Positions 34,160-46,770 of a stretch of 64,000 nucleotides of DNA are shown here, in pieces (position 1 is the stretch's first letter; every line of letters begins with the position of its first letter). This stretch comes from Epinephelus fuscoguttatus (taxonomy: Eukaryota; Chordata; Actinopteri; Perciformes; Serranidae): NCBI RefSeq assembly GCF_011397635.1, contig NC_064770.1, positions 22,500,200 through 22,564,199 of the forward strand. The letters run 5' to 3'. The position numbers were made by a program, and so were the translations under genes. The notes below the pieces were generated by a model that worked only from the letters and a program-made list of their open reading frames with translations, was not told the origin of the DNA and searched no databases.

Positions 34160-35201
34160 TTAAAGGGCCAGTGTGTAATATTTGGCATGGTTTATTGTCA
34201 ATCTGAATCTGAATATGAATATTCTACCCATTAATATGTTTATACAAGTGTATAATCACTATAAAATAAAATTCGTTTGGTTTTCGTAGCCTTATAATTA
34301 TGCTTTTATATATATATATATAGCAAGGGCCTTGCTTTAGAGAGGTCGCCATCTTGCTCCGCCATGTATGTAAGGCAGACCGAGTGGACAATCCAGCCAG
34401 CCAGAGAATGCGTTTCGCGTGTATAAATGAACCAACGAAGACAACGGAAGGAAGGAAGAAGGAGGAGGAAACAGCAGAGAATGTTAGTAGCTCCTCGATG
34501 GAGAGTAGTGAAAAGTTTTTTTAGTTATAAAGTTTGCGAATGGACCACACTTACCACGCAGCAGGAAAGAATGAACCCGAACCGTCATCTGCGAGGAAAA
34601 GAAGACGCAGCTTCACTCCTTGTGATGCACTCTCTGCGGCGCTTTTCCTCCTGATGATATATCTCCCCAACATTGGTAGCACCGAATCCCATTCTGTGCA
34701 TTCGGCCTCTCTTCTCGCCCGCTCAGCATCCAACACATGGAGTTCCTCATCTGTATGCTCCGGCTCAAACAGGTATGGCTCTGGATCTGTGTCCGCTACA
34801 AGAAACTCTTCAAAATCGCATTCAAAGTCGTTCATTGCAGCTACTATAGTCCGGAGATATTGCTAGGCTAAATAAACAGCTGAGCTCTGTTTACTGGCTA
34901 CGCTGTCAGTCAGTGTATGGGCTGGAGATTGAGCAGAGAGGGGAGGGGGGGTCCCCACTCAGTATGGTAAACCAGTATGTGTGTATGAAGTGTGTCTGTT
35001 CCGCTAGAAGAGTCAGAGCTTGGGACGGAGTCTTTTACCCCCTGGAGTGTTACCGGAGTTTTTGGAGTGCTCAAATAAACTTTGTCCCTTCGAGGCCACT
35101 GTCATTTACCCGACGGGAGGGGTGAGCGACTGAGCCCTGCAATCTAGAATTTGACCACTGATGTCACTGTTTTCAACCCATTTTACACACTGGCCCTTTA
35201 A
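34160..35201. mobile_element. TTAA-flanked inverted-repeat element nested in the outer transposon
   Basis: Both boundaries carry TTAA (34160-34163 and 35198-35201), and the inner ends are inverse copies: AGGGCCAGTGTGTAA at the left and TTACACACTGGCCCT at the right. A TTAA target is the hallmark of piggyBac-type elements, but a 2-bp TA target with longer ends cannot be excluded. Length is about 1.04 kb. It has no transposase. It carries a short (TA)n run near 34310 and, on the reverse strand, a fragment resembling the N-terminus of a P2X7-C-like gene. It sits inside the outer element, so it inserted later. Confidence 0.65.
34551..34835 (-). pseudogene. Fragment resembling the N-terminus of a teleost P2X7-C-like protein
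   Basis: A 94-residue frame starts with ATG at 34833-34835 and stays open to a stop at 34551. The acidic start MNDFECDFEEFLVADTDPEP followed by YLFEPEHTDEELHVLDAERA recalls the N-termini of the expanded fish family that carries a P2X7-receptor-type cysteine domain (PYLFEPEYTDEEL-like). The zinc-binding cysteine domain expected after about 60-100 residues is absent; the frame instead ends in Ser/Arg-rich unrelated residues. Likely an exon captured or left over inside the transposon, not a functional gene. The family match is from memory and is moderate. Confidence 0.4.
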
Positions 35202-35675
35202 TCACTACATAAACTGCGGTCAAACTGTCATACTAGGTAGCACTGATCAAATATGGATCAAGATTCTGTCACTGCATGGCCTATTTCTCACCTAAAATGT
35301 TTTCAGAAACACTTTTTATTGTACTGTTTAGCTGTAAAATGAGAGAGTATGCTCCAGCAGGTGGGTGGTACTTGCTTTTGGTGGCTGGGTCGTATATGTT
35401 CTCATTTTACAACTAAACAGGACACTAAAATATGATTCTGCAAACATGTGAGGTGAGAAATAGGCAATGCAGTAACAGAATATTGATTCGTATTGATCAG
35501 TGCCGCCCAGTTTGACATTTTAGCCACAGTTCAGGAGCATAATTGTCATGATTGAGGTTTGTTTTTGGTGTGCCGTGGTAGAAGCAGTAGGAAGCAGAGA
35601 AGGGACAAGATTTTTTTCACAGATTATGTGTCTCATGTACTTTTTTATTCTCATAAAGTTACCAACTGTAGCTTT

Positions 35676-38540
35676 CACACACATGCACTCTGTTTGAAGG
35701 TGAGTATCTTTATTGCAAAGCAATAATAGCCTGCGAGGAGACGCTGGCTGACAACCATGACAGATCCACTTTTCACAGCCAGTGCGTCACCTCAGAATTC
35801 AATTTCCAGCATTTAATGTCATCAGAGAACTACAGAGGGCCAAACATATCAATTAAGATGCTCTATGTTATATCATCTTACTCTGTTCAAGAATAATATT
35901 TGCTGTCATGTAGCCAAGCATGATACATTTTCAAATATGATACAGTCATAAAAAAAAGTACAGCGTCCTTTATATTTCTGTTCTTATGGGTTGAATTTCT
36001 TTCAGCTGCACTAATCTTCCTTTCTTTCTTTCCTTCTTGCCCTCATAGTTTTGGCACAAAACAAAACGGTTATTGAGGCGCAGCAGTAAATGCAGCATGA
36101 CGTTTCTGGCTTTATCAATGCATGTCATTTCAGGAACAATGAGGCTTCCACTTTGGCTCATCAGCTGCACCGTCCAGCAACAAATCTGCTGGCATGTGAC
36201 TGTCAAATGATTCAGCCGGTGCAGGACCTCAGGAAGAGTTTAATAGGAAGAACAAATGATTAAAGCACAGATCACAACAACCTACAAATCCTGCAAGTAA
36301 TCAAATCATTAAACAAAGACAGCTCTAACAGGTCCCTCTTTCCCGTAAGAAAACCTCTTCAACAATGTACACTCAACAATACAGTGCGAGGCAATAATAG
36401 AAGTGCCCTGAGTTTCTATTCGATAGACATTCCCATGGTTTCAGCTGTCCTAGGTGCCTGCCAGGATGTTGCTGGCCCATGCAACAGACAGCCATTTCCT
36501 CCCAGGCCCAGGTGATTGACAAAGACACAACGGGCCACAGAGCCAAAACGACCCGCTGCTCCACTGCCAAGCACTCTGGGTTATAGTGCCATTCCCATAG
36601 TGAACAAAAGCGTCAAGCAACTGGAGATAGAGAGCCAGATCAATTTCAGTTTTAATGAGCACCTTTCTGTACTCAAGGTTAATAAGTAGAATCACCAGCT
36701 ATCATCTCAGTGTCTCCCTTACATGAACTTGAAAAAATGCATTTTATGATTGTGGTTGTTATTGTAAGGCCGACGTGAAGTCACCCGGTGGCAGATTTAT
36801 ACTTTGATAATGACAGAACAGTTTATATGAATGTAGGTGAATCACGTCTTTCAGCAATCATATTTATCTCAACACAGTACAAAACACGTTTGTGAACTGA
36901 CATGCATCGGAAGTGAGGGAACTTCATCGCAATAAAAAAAAAAAAAAAAGAAAGAAAAAGCAAGCAGATACAGCAGAGGACCCAACGCTGGGATTCTGGG
37001 CTGTAAACAGCTGCATGTTATCAAGCTCACGGCAATGAGACGTGACCGAGCCTCCCTCCCCGGCGCACATCTCCCAGGATCACTTCAAGGTGAGATACCA
37101 TCAGGCGGTAGCGATAGCATCAGATGCAGGCCCCCAAACATCCCTCCGCAAACAATATCACTAATTTGTTCCTCTCTCACTTCCCCAGAGTTCCACTGAG
37201 TGTACGTAAGCTTTTGTTTTGTCAAGCGGAGACAGCGAGACAGATTCCTTGTCAAAACTCTTTTCCTTCAGGCCTTTTTCACTAAGAGTTTGACTTCCAA
37301 TCTGTTGACTGCACTGATGACTCCACTCATCTGTAAGGGATCTGTGTGAGTGTGTGTCTGTGTGTGTGAGTGTGAGTGTGTGCATGACCATATATAAGCA
37401 TGCACATTTCCTTGCAGTAGCTGTTGAGCTCATCAGGTTTGGAGGAGACGGCTCCTCTGACAGGTGTCGTTAAAGTATGAGTAAGTGTATCTGTGCACGG
37501 GGACGCTCACGGGCTCACAGTTGCCTATTATTAAAGAAAACACTCAGTCACCATAGCGATGGCAGCGCTCTGAGATGACTGCTGGGAGTGCTGACAGGCC
37601 TGTGTCAGAGCAGAATTTCCACCCCGCCATTAAGGATCACTCCATCTCTCCACCCCTCTTGACATTTCTTTTGTCAAAACACTGAAGCTTTCTCTAATAC
37701 TACTTTTCTTTGCTCTCATCCCCTCCTACCCCTACACATGTTGTCATTTTTCACCGTGCTCCCCTCTGTCCATATAGGCTCTCCTTGGCAGCTCCCCAGT
37801 CTCTAATACACACACCTCAATTAGTTCTTGAGAGACAGGCAGCGGCAGGTAGAGCTGCCTCGGTTTTTGCACTGTACCCCGGGCAACTACCGTGTCTTCA
37901 TATTTACCATACAGTCCCATTATTTCACACTAAACAGAGCTGTCATCTCCATCCGTCTCCACAGATCTGAAACAAGGGAAACAAGTTTGTGCCTGAAAGT
38001 AACAGATGTACAACTGTAGTCATACAGATGATCCTGCGAAGGAAATCTGAAGCAGCTATTTAAGTGTTCCTGCACAAAATGTGTGACTACCTGAGAAACA
38101 ATGAGATGGTACAGAATGCATACAGTATGTTGCATTCTCTCAGTGTTGAGCTGGGCAGGTATAGCCCTGTATTGACGCTGTCAGTCACTGTGGTGTTTTT
38201 TAAGTAGATGAATAATGGAGGCTGAAGTTGCTTGTGTGAGTGTGGCACAAAAGTAGCACATACCGGTTTATGTGTCTCACCCACCCAGCGCAGTTTACTG
38301 GGCACAAGCTGTCAGCTTATGTGTTCTGCATGACTCAGATTTTCTGATTAGTGGCCTGTTTGCATAGATACAGCGCAACAAGAAACAAATGGGGCTGAAG
38401 GATAACCAGTGGCACGCTGACATGAAAGGAATGATTTAATAAAAATGAAGGTTCAAACTACGGTCAGTGACAATCACCTTTAACTTGTGACATCAAAACT
38501 GATTGTAATTTATGTGTGCATCACATGTTTGTCTCTTTCT
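35676..38540. other. Intergenic DNA, no gene seen
   Basis: Contains a poly-A run (36936-36949) and a degenerate TG tract (37345-37382). The stretch 36990-37170, with GCAAACAATATCACTAATTTGTT, is motif-rich but unproven. No coding exon or RNA gene is supported. Confidence 0.5.
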
Positions 38541-39565
38541 TAAAGGGACAGCTCACCCCATATATTTTACCTCTTAGATGAGGCGCTATTTACCAATTGA
38601 GATTGTTCTGTTGTGAGTTGCAGAAGGTTGGAGATATCAGCTGTGGAGACGTCTGCCTTCTGTTGAATATACTGAAACTAGATGGCACTCGGCTTGTGGT
38701 GCTCAAAGCACCAAAAATACAAAACTCAACAGCAATGTCTCTTCACAGAAATCATGATGGGATTTATCGTTCACTTGTGAGAGCCGGTATTTTGGCTCTC
38801 ATTTTCTTTGAAGAGCCAGTTCAAAGATGTGGATCATTCATTCATTTTTGGTTATTTTTTCGCTGTGTGTGTGTGTGCGTGTCAGAGGTTGGTGCGGGTC
38901 AGAGTTACTGCAATAGTGATGTGACGTTCGCGAAAGAGCTGAGTCTTTGAACTGGCTCTTTGAAGTGAACGAGTGAGCAGCTGCACTGTCTTTCTCCCTC
39001 ACAAACTGGTCTCTTTCAACTTGTTACAGATCAAATAATCTGAAATTAATGGATACAGAGTAAATTAAAGCAAAAAAAAAAAAAAGAAATTAGGAACTGG
39101 CTCTTTCACTCTAAAGAGCCGGTTCACTCGTTCACTTCAAAGAGCCGGTTCAAAGACTCGGCTCGTTCGCGAACGTCACATCACTAATGCAGTAACTCTG
39201 ACCCTGTCATGGGCACGAGCCACTCATCAGTGGGTAGATGCACACTTCCTTCTGTGCAGTGATACAGTCGGTGGGTGTAGTTTCGCTAGAAAGAAAATAG
39301 TTCCTACATGAAACTGCTCACAACAACTTGAATAACCAGATCATGATTTCTGGAAAGAGACATTGCTGTTGAGATTTTCAAATGTATTTTTGGCACTTTG
39401 AGCACCACAAGCTGAGTGACATCTAGTTCCATTATATTAGAGAGAAGGCAGACAACTGTACAGCTGATATCTCCAACACTCGGCAACTCACACAAAAATA
39501 ATCTAGCTTGATTAATAGCACTGCAGGTAAGAGGGAAAATATGTATTTTTGATTTTGCTTTGCTC
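38541..39565. mobile_element. Fold-back (long inverted repeat) element with a nested palindromic element
   Basis: The left arm (about 38541-38770) and the right arm (about 39305-39565) are inverse copies. For example, GGAGATATCAGCTGT at 38631 matches the reverse complement near 39460-39475, and GCTTGTGGTGCTCAAAG matches on both sides. Translations of the two arms give the similar chance peptide VGDISC..VCLL.NI, which reflects the repeat rather than a gene. A further matched pair, GGGTCAGAGTTACTGCA (38896-38912) and its inverse (39188-39204), flanks the central element. Non-autonomous; no transposase. From memory it belongs to a common percomorph repeat family. Confidence 0.7.
38914..39186. 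mobile_element. Short palindromic element at the centre of the fold-back
   Basis: Ends are TAGTGATGTGACGTTCGCGAA and its exact inverse TTCGCGAACGTCACATCACTA, followed inside by inverse copies of AACGAG and TCTTTGAA-CCGGCTCTTTGAAGTGAACGAGTGA-like sequence. The centre has a poly-A run (39072-39084). Length 273 bp, MITE-like with hAT-type appearance. No direct target duplication is visible because the flanks are themselves inverse copies. Confidence 0.6.
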
Positions 39566-42500
39566 ATTTTATAATTGTAGAAATAGAACTTGAGGCATTA
39601 AAAGTGTCACCTCGCAGCAGGATCTGGCTAATGCATGTCCGTCTACATATGAGCCCTGTAATATATTGGCAAACTAGGTAGTGTTTTCTCTGCATGCTTG
39701 GTTAGGCTGCAATTGCCAGTATAACACAATAGGAAAATGAGGCATGTATGTATGTTGTGGTATAATGTTTAATCTACCATCAAATTGTTTGCCTAGTGTT
39801 CTCCCTTGCGTGATATTTTTGATACAACACAGAGGCAAAGATTGTGTATATTTCATGGTAACTATGCGTTCAGCATGCCCAAACATTAAAGTGGAAAAGC
39901 ACCAAGTTCAGAATACCAGCTAAAGTTCATTGTTTCGCTTCATTTGAAGTTTGTTGTAGTTACGACAATGCAAAAGGAAACACTGTTGACACATTGCACC
40001 TGCAGATGTGTTGACGTGTCACCTCAGTGAAAGATGACGAGGCTCCACCCCCCTCACAGTGGGCAAGCTTGTCAAACTGCACAGTCTCATGTAAGTTAAG
40101 GTGGGAGGAAAGCTCAGTGGGCTCAGTTTGGATTATATTCCTCAAAACATATGACGCTTGCAACATCCATACAGACATCCTTCCTTTCACTCAGACAGCA
40201 TTACATTTATTTGGGACTGATGCATACGTGGGGATTAAGAGTAGAGCTGTACCTCACTGTAAACACAGCCTGTACAGACAATGCATGTCCATAAGCTGCT
40301 TATCTATATCTGATGTGCTGTGACTGATCAAACACCAGAGGAAGTCACAGTCCGATGTTTGTGCTTGTTGGCAGGATGATATTTTTGTGATCCATATGTG
40401 TTTGCTTTTTTTGAGACTTGCACTCAGCTTAAAACATCGACTCATCCTCTCAAACTTTGCATAGTTCTTTTTTAATATGCGTTGACATCCTGGTCCATTT
40501 GCAAGTAATCGTCATGCAAAAGCGAGCCTCTGAGAGATTTGTCATAGTGCAGCTACGTGATTTATGAATAATTTTCCACCAATGTGAAATCATCACCAGT
40601 GGGCTTTTACAAGCAGGATAATATCATAAAACTTTGGCACCCCCATCCAAGTTCTTTCATCTCACTCTCCTCCTCCACCCCCCTTAATTTTCCTCTTAAT
40701 TTTTAAGGCGCGTGGTAATAAAGTAACAAGTAAGAATTGGAAGGGCTGCAATCTGATGACAGATTCATGGTGAATTTAGGAAGAGGCTTTTCAAGTGACG
40801 CACAATGAAATTGTTACATTTCAAGGCATGAATGGAGTTTGGAAACCTCGCTGGATCCAATCTGTTAACGAGCTACAACTGTCTAAATACTGGACGAGGA
40901 GCAGTATATGTTGTGCTGTGCCAACATATAAATGTGGGGCAACACACACTTTTATTCCTCTTGATTGCTCACCTTTGCTCTCTCAACCAGCTCACACACA
41001 TGCATGCAGATACATGCAAGTGTGCAAACACACACACACCATGCACAGAACCATCAGATACAGAGCTGCTGACAGTAACTTTGGACTGATACTCTCCAGC
41101 TACGGTGACAGGCCAAACAAGTCTGAGCAGTGTATATTCATACACTTTTCATTAGCCTTGGCCCGAGGCCTTCGACACAGTAGGTAGTCGCAGCAGGGTG
41201 GGGCTCATGTACCTTTTACTGTGGCACCAGACCTGGCAAGGCAGCACAATACTCACACTGCTGGGCGGTAAACAGTGGAGTCTTTTCGAGTTAGCACACA
41301 TGAGTACTTTGTCCGAGCCAATCTTAACTGTGATTATTTTAACAGCTCTGTATTATTTTGTGCTTGTAGGTGAAGGTTCAGTAGCTTCATGCTCCATGAC
41401 AAAAATACCTGAATCTCAAATCCTTGAAAAGCTTGCATAACTCAAGACAGCGTACTTTTGAGAAACGTTTCACAAGGAACGACGCCATTCCCTCATACTA
41501 ACAACAGCCATACGTAACATCCCATAATTTGAATCCTGTCTCATTCTCAAGTGGTTTGTGTATCACCAAGACAACATCTATATAAGCCTGTCCTCCCAGT
41601 GAACTGTGCTCTCTGCTCTGACGAAGCGAAGGGGAACAACAGCCCTCATGGCTATGGGACAGGTAAATTGCACTGCGAGACAAGGGGCTGTTTGTGTGAG
41701 ACAGAAACATGACACGTTCTGATGCAGGAAGTGAGGCTTTTCTTTTTTTTTCTACCACTGTAAAATAAAGAATTAAACCCTGGGAAGAGGGAGCATTATA
41801 GAAACAATACTGGCACCTTTGTGTCTGTGAAGGTGTTAGAACAAGGTAATGTATGACTGACAAGCAATATGTTCCCAAGCCGTGCATGTCTCATCACGTG
41901 TAAAAGCGCAGCACAGTTTGTACAACAGAGGGATATTACCATTCAACACTGTATGGTACAACAAAATTGCCCTTGGAGCTTGCCCAGGCAGTAATCGAGC
42001 TGTGGAAGTGTTACAGTCTTCTGTGTGCAAGTCACTGCAGATCAGACATGGAAGGAAATCTAAAGTTCTCCTCTTTCCTATTTACAATTGCTTGGCACTA
42101 TGTTGTTGCACTCGCCAACACCGTCAGACCAAATACTAGAAAGCAGGATCCAGCATGCATGATATCTAATTTTCAGGATTCAGCTATTTTATTGTACCCC
42201 GTTGCCACTTATCAGCTTCCCTTTTGTCCCCTGAGAGAAGTCCCTGTGTCTCTGAACATGTAAACCAACACCCTCACCAACCACAGTAAATCTCTGTGTC
42301 TTTATGCCTGTCTCGTAAAAAATGCTTTATGTCCAGTTTAACAACGCGGCAATTACTAAACGTAAGGGATACATTGCCTTCTGAGAAAACTATAGGTTTG
42401 GCTCAAGAGTTGATACCCTTCTGTGACATGTAACAGTATCTGAATATGAAATCCTGTCTGCCCTACCATATAGCCCTGTTTTGGCAGCACTGCTGTTATG

Positions 42501-45095
42501 CTAACATATCACGTCATAGGACCATTTTGTAATGCCAAGATGCAGAGACACTAATGATTTGTGCTGTGTGGGAAAGCTGGTGCAGCGTTCATGGATGGGG
42601 ATCTTGAGAGATTCAAAGATGAGTAATATATGACCATGATATAGATACCATATGTTCGTAGGTTGGAGGGTGATGAGGTGCTAGGACGTCAGATCCTTGA
42701 CACTCAGAAAGCTGGGTGATAGAGGGGAGGGGAGGAAAGAGATGGAGAAGAAAACGAAGAGTGGATAGGAGGTACGGGTGCTGAGAGAGATTCAAAGACA
42801 GTTCCCATGCATCATGCCAAGCATTAGGCTGGGGCATACAGTCTATGACCTCACTGCTCTGCGGCTGGGTAGAGCTGCTCAGCAACCTCACTGCATTAGC
42901 CCCTCCACTTTTGTGGTTTTGTTTGGGACGGATCAAGAAAGCCCAAATGGAGCACAGAACATGGAGGTGGGCTGGCCGCCCAAAAATGAGCCGGAGCCAG
43001 CCAAGTGCTTGTGGTCGTCTAGTCAGGTCAACCCCGGCCAGGGCAAAACATCGCCCCATCCATCCAGCAAAGAGGGCTTACCCTGGCTGCCTGTGATGAC
43101 TGCGTCACAAGAGAGAGAAGCCCCTCTCTGACCCAGGACCTTAGTCTGTGCAACCCCTTTGGACTGAGCTGCCATGCTGCTGTACTGGTGCAGATGCTGG
43201 AGCCGGAACAAGGATCGCAGCCAACTGGCAATAGAGGTAGAACCACTGCTCTAACCCTGCACTAATGTGAAAAGTAAGGCTGTATGTGAGAGCAAGGGGA
43301 AGGACCATTTTGGGATTAGGGCACAGTACCCTCAGTGGATAAACTGAAGTGGTGATAGAATACATCCTGCTGAGATACAAATGGAGAAGAAGAAAAATGA
43401 TGAGGCATAAATGGCTGATAAATGAGCAGGATATGTGCCGGGCAGGGTAAAGGTGCGTCAATTTTACATCCTGTCCTACCTACAGTGAGGGTTTCAGGGT
43501 AGCAGGTAGCCATCTTGGTGAAATTCAATAGACACCATGACTCAGTAGACCTAGTTTTTGTTCCACTTCTTGAGTTGCAACTGCTAATTTACAGCTGATA
43601 AAGTTTCTGTGCTTATGTAAGTTTGTTAGCAAGCTTACAAGCAGTAAGTAGATACAGTGACATCTGATTTGTGCACTCCTATCTCGTACTAATATCGTAC
43701 AAACATATAACATCAGCATTTTTTGCCTGATTAAATTATCCTGTTAATTATATAACCGCAATGCTGTATCTTGTTTTTTTGGTTTGTATATTACTTGCAC
43801 TTGCAGTGGTTTTGAGGTATGTGATGCAGCTGCAGAGTGCATTCTGGATGTAAGTACAGAGACAGACAGATTAGGTTGCGCACGTGTAAATTGATTTGTA
43901 AGCTTGAGAATGTGCATGGGACGTGTGGCAGCATCCACGTCATGCTTACATTACAGAGCTCTTTCTCTCTTTGTAACTTTTATTCCTCTCCCACAGAGCT
44001 GAACTTTGTCCAGCAGCTCTATCTAGCTCTAGCCAGGATGCTAACCAGTCCCAGGTGCTGTCAGAGCTAGGCTAACACAGTAGGCCCACCTAGACTGCGA
44101 GGCCTTGGGTTTCACCTCAAACCACAGGCAGCCCTCTCTCAAAGATCCGAGCTGTATCATAAAAGCGCTGCGGCTAAATCGGTCTAGCCCTTGTGCAAGC
44201 ACGTCCCACGATGCATTATAAATCCATCTGCATTTCCATCATGGACGATGAATCTCAATCACATTTCTAAGTTATATGGACTAAGGTTGTTTGCTCTTGT
44301 TAAGCCTTCTGTAAGCTTTGAACAAAAGGGATTGCTCAATGCTCCCTGCCAACCAGCAGGGCAGTAAATAAAAGATTAAGGGATGCCAAACCTGAAACCA
44401 AGCAGGCTCTTTCAAACCTTGATATATTTGTTGTCTTTGGTTAATCCTGATCTTGCTGAACCAGCAGAGCCAAGGTCTCTGTCTGAACTTCCTGTATTAC
44501 CCACAACACTTCCTGTTTCTGTTTGAGGTGTACTGCATGTGTCTGGTTGATAAAAAATTAAGAGGCAGAACTAACTTTTCTTTTGGGTTTCTAGTCTGAA
44601 TGCTGTCTACATATTAAACATGGATCAAAGGATGCACATGCTGTTGTGCCTTAACAGTCTGTCAGGTCGGGGTGTTCGGCCTTACAGGCAAACATGGTGT
44701 GCACATGACCTCCATTGCCTTCTTCCAGCAGTGTGTGAGGACAATGTGGTTGCAGACACAGGTAAAGGGAGGGGCGCTGTGGCAACATGCCTGCAAAATG
44801 GTTTTACAGGGGCCAGATTAAGGGGACAGGGGAGGGAGGAGGACAGTATGCACTATGATAAATCTTCTATGCAGCACGCAAGGCTCTACCGCCATGCTCT
44901 ACATATAGATACGCCATACGCATTATGCACAAGTGCTACAGAGAACAAGCTAAATAACACTTAATCCCCTCCATATCACATCCATCACAGCCCTCCCTAT
45001 GTGCATACACTCATATAAACTCTCCTCCACCTCACCTACATCCTCCTTGAGCCCCTTCCAACCCTTATCTCTCCTTCCTCCCCCTTTCGTCTTCT
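39566..45095. other. Intergenic DNA, no gene seen
   Basis: Over 5 kb without a supportable exon, RNA gene or defined mobile element. Open frames are at most about 150 codons and overlap on both strands. A short CA run occurs at about 41028-41040. Some blocks (for example 44100-44230) have enhancer-like texture but nothing decisive. Confidence 0.45.
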
Positions 45096-45099
45096 CCTC

Positions 45100-45260
45100 A
45101 AGTTAAAGCTGCCACCTTCAATGAAACCAGCGCTTCTAGATAGCAGCCAAAACAGCTTGATGACATCATTTTTTCCACAGCTACTATCACCCCACCATTA
45201 CCCAAAATCCTGTTCGCCAGTGTCATTATCTCACCTGGCATCGGGCCCATGATTTGTTGC
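45100..45260. promoter_or_regulatory. Candidate conserved non-coding element, 45.1 kb
   Basis: Contains CTTCAATGAAACC, GATGACATCATTTT (a palindromic TGACATCA-like CRE/AP-1 core), CACCATTACCC, GTGTCATTATCTCACCTG and CATGATTTGTTGCC. Motif-dense and non-repetitive. Confidence 0.28.
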
Positions 45261-45309
45261 CTGTGTGCTCCCTGCCACTCTCTCCTCCACCCATTGCCCC
45301 GCTAAAACA

Positions 45310-45350
45310 CACAAGCGAGTACGCACACACACATGCGTACACACACACTG
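45310..45350. repeat. Short interrupted CA tract
   Basis: CA units interrupted by TGCG and GT. Low-complexity; frames on both strands across it are artefacts. Confidence 0.75.
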
Positions 45351-46489
45351 CCACCTCTACCCTGGAGTCAGAGCCAAAGCCTGCAGCAGGCAGCGCCGTG
45401 AGAACATGTCCTCGCACATCCACTTTCTTGGAGGCCATTTTAGCTTGTTTGGTTTGTCTAAGCCTGCGCGGAGGAGACGGTATGAAGCTGTAGCACATTT
45501 GTCTTCCAGTACGACATTCTGATGTCATTTGACATCAGCAACACCATGCGATGAAATGCACAGGGAATATACATCTCTCTGCTTCAGCTTTAACACAAAA
45601 GTTATGTCAGTGTGCCAAGCAGATCCCACCCCACAGCTGCAACGCTACAGCTCTTGGCCTGTAATGGAGGCATAGACGCACATCCACCATGCAAACCCTC
45701 AAAAACCATCACAGAAATCCCCCCGCCCTCCCACCCACCCAAAATAAGAATAAAATTGAATCATTGCAAGAGACACATCTCTGTTCCAACATAATGAGGA
45801 AATTCCCTTTATCTTTTTACGCCTTACTGTCTAACCAGGACTGCATCACTTCATCTTGTGTTTGATGAATCCTCTGGGTTTTTTATCTCTCCGCGCCTTT
45901 TGTTGCTGCATTACAGGGTCAGCCACAGGTTAGCTGATGTCATCCGATTGTGAAGGCTGATTCTTTTTTTTTTGTGGGCTCTCTATCAGTAGCCATCTTT
46001 TTCAGCTACTGTTTGCTTTTCAACCCACACGGAGGCAAGATTCTTGTCAACACTCACACATGACATCATGAGTGAGAGGCAGCTCATTAGGGCGCGAGTT
46101 AGGTGTGTTATTTGCATGTAAGACAGAGAGAGAAGCGAGAGATGCAGAGTGAGAGAAAAAGGAGGAAGGTAGAGCACGCAGTAGGCAGTGAGTTATGGGG
46201 AAATGAAACACAAGATCCCCTTTAAAGGCATGTCCTGTGGAGAGGAGCCCTACAGAGTACAAGGTAGAGGTATTTGGTGCCCTGTGTCATCTCTTTCACA
46301 ACAAGAATCAAACCTTAACCCTTAGCAAATACAAAGATCTGTCTGATCATGCAAACCACATTGAAAGGCTGCACTGCTAATCTCAAAATAACTCCATTAA
46401 AGTTATCTTAAGGCATCATCAACATAAAATAAGTGTTCAGTTTGGGGTTATTTTCAAACAAGCATGTTCTTATCTTGACATGTCAATCT

Positions 46490-46770
46490 TACATTATATG
46501 TCTCATTGCAAATGTCACCTGAGCTGATTAATGAGCGATGACTGACTGTGTGGGTGAGTAACCAAGTAGGGAGAACAGGATGAACAAGTTGTGTTACCTG
46601 TCACTGGTGAGTTTTGCATTTACAAAAATAACAATGAAGCATTTCCGTTCATGCAACTTTGGCAAACAGCCATTCATTTCGCAGAAAGTGTTTGGCTACG
46701 GAGGCCGCCTGTCAATCAGGTGATCCGAGAGAGGGAGTGATATGCAAAATGATGAAATGAGCATCCACAC
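46490..46770. promoter_or_regulatory. Candidate conserved non-coding element, 46.6 kb
   Basis: Includes GAGCTGATTAATGAGCG, ACCTGTCACTGGTGAG, AACAATG (SOX core, 46630-46636), CAGCCATTCATTTCGC, CTGTCAATCAGG (PBX/MEIS-like TGTCAATCA) and ATATGCAAAATGATG. Such clustered homeodomain, TALE and SOX cores fit an embryonic enhancer. Confidence 0.33.

Larger units (their letters stand above)
33975..35675. mobile_element. Non-autonomous inverted-repeat transposon, interrupted by a second element
   Basis: Outer ends are AAAGCTGTAGTTAATAACTTT at the left and its imperfect inverse AAAGTTACCAACTGTAGCTTT at the right. Immediately outside are CACACATT and CACACACA, which could be a decayed 8-bp target duplication as made by hAT elements. 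Without the inserted element at 34160-35201 the body is about 660 bp. Its right part is itself a fold-back: 35219-35343 pairs with 35401-35516. No transposase; mobilised in trans, if ever. From memory this family is abundant in spiny-rayed fish. Confidence 0.65.

Noticed and set aside
37145..37170. ACAATATCACTAATTTGT as a SOX dimer pair
   Set aside because: Spacing between cores is 6 bp and the second core is weak, outside the preferred 3-5 bp.
38597..38950. 117-codon frame similar to a frame at 39304-39567 on the other strand
   Set aside because: The similarity (VGDISC..VCLL.NI) exists because the two are arms of one inverted repeat, not because they are related genes.
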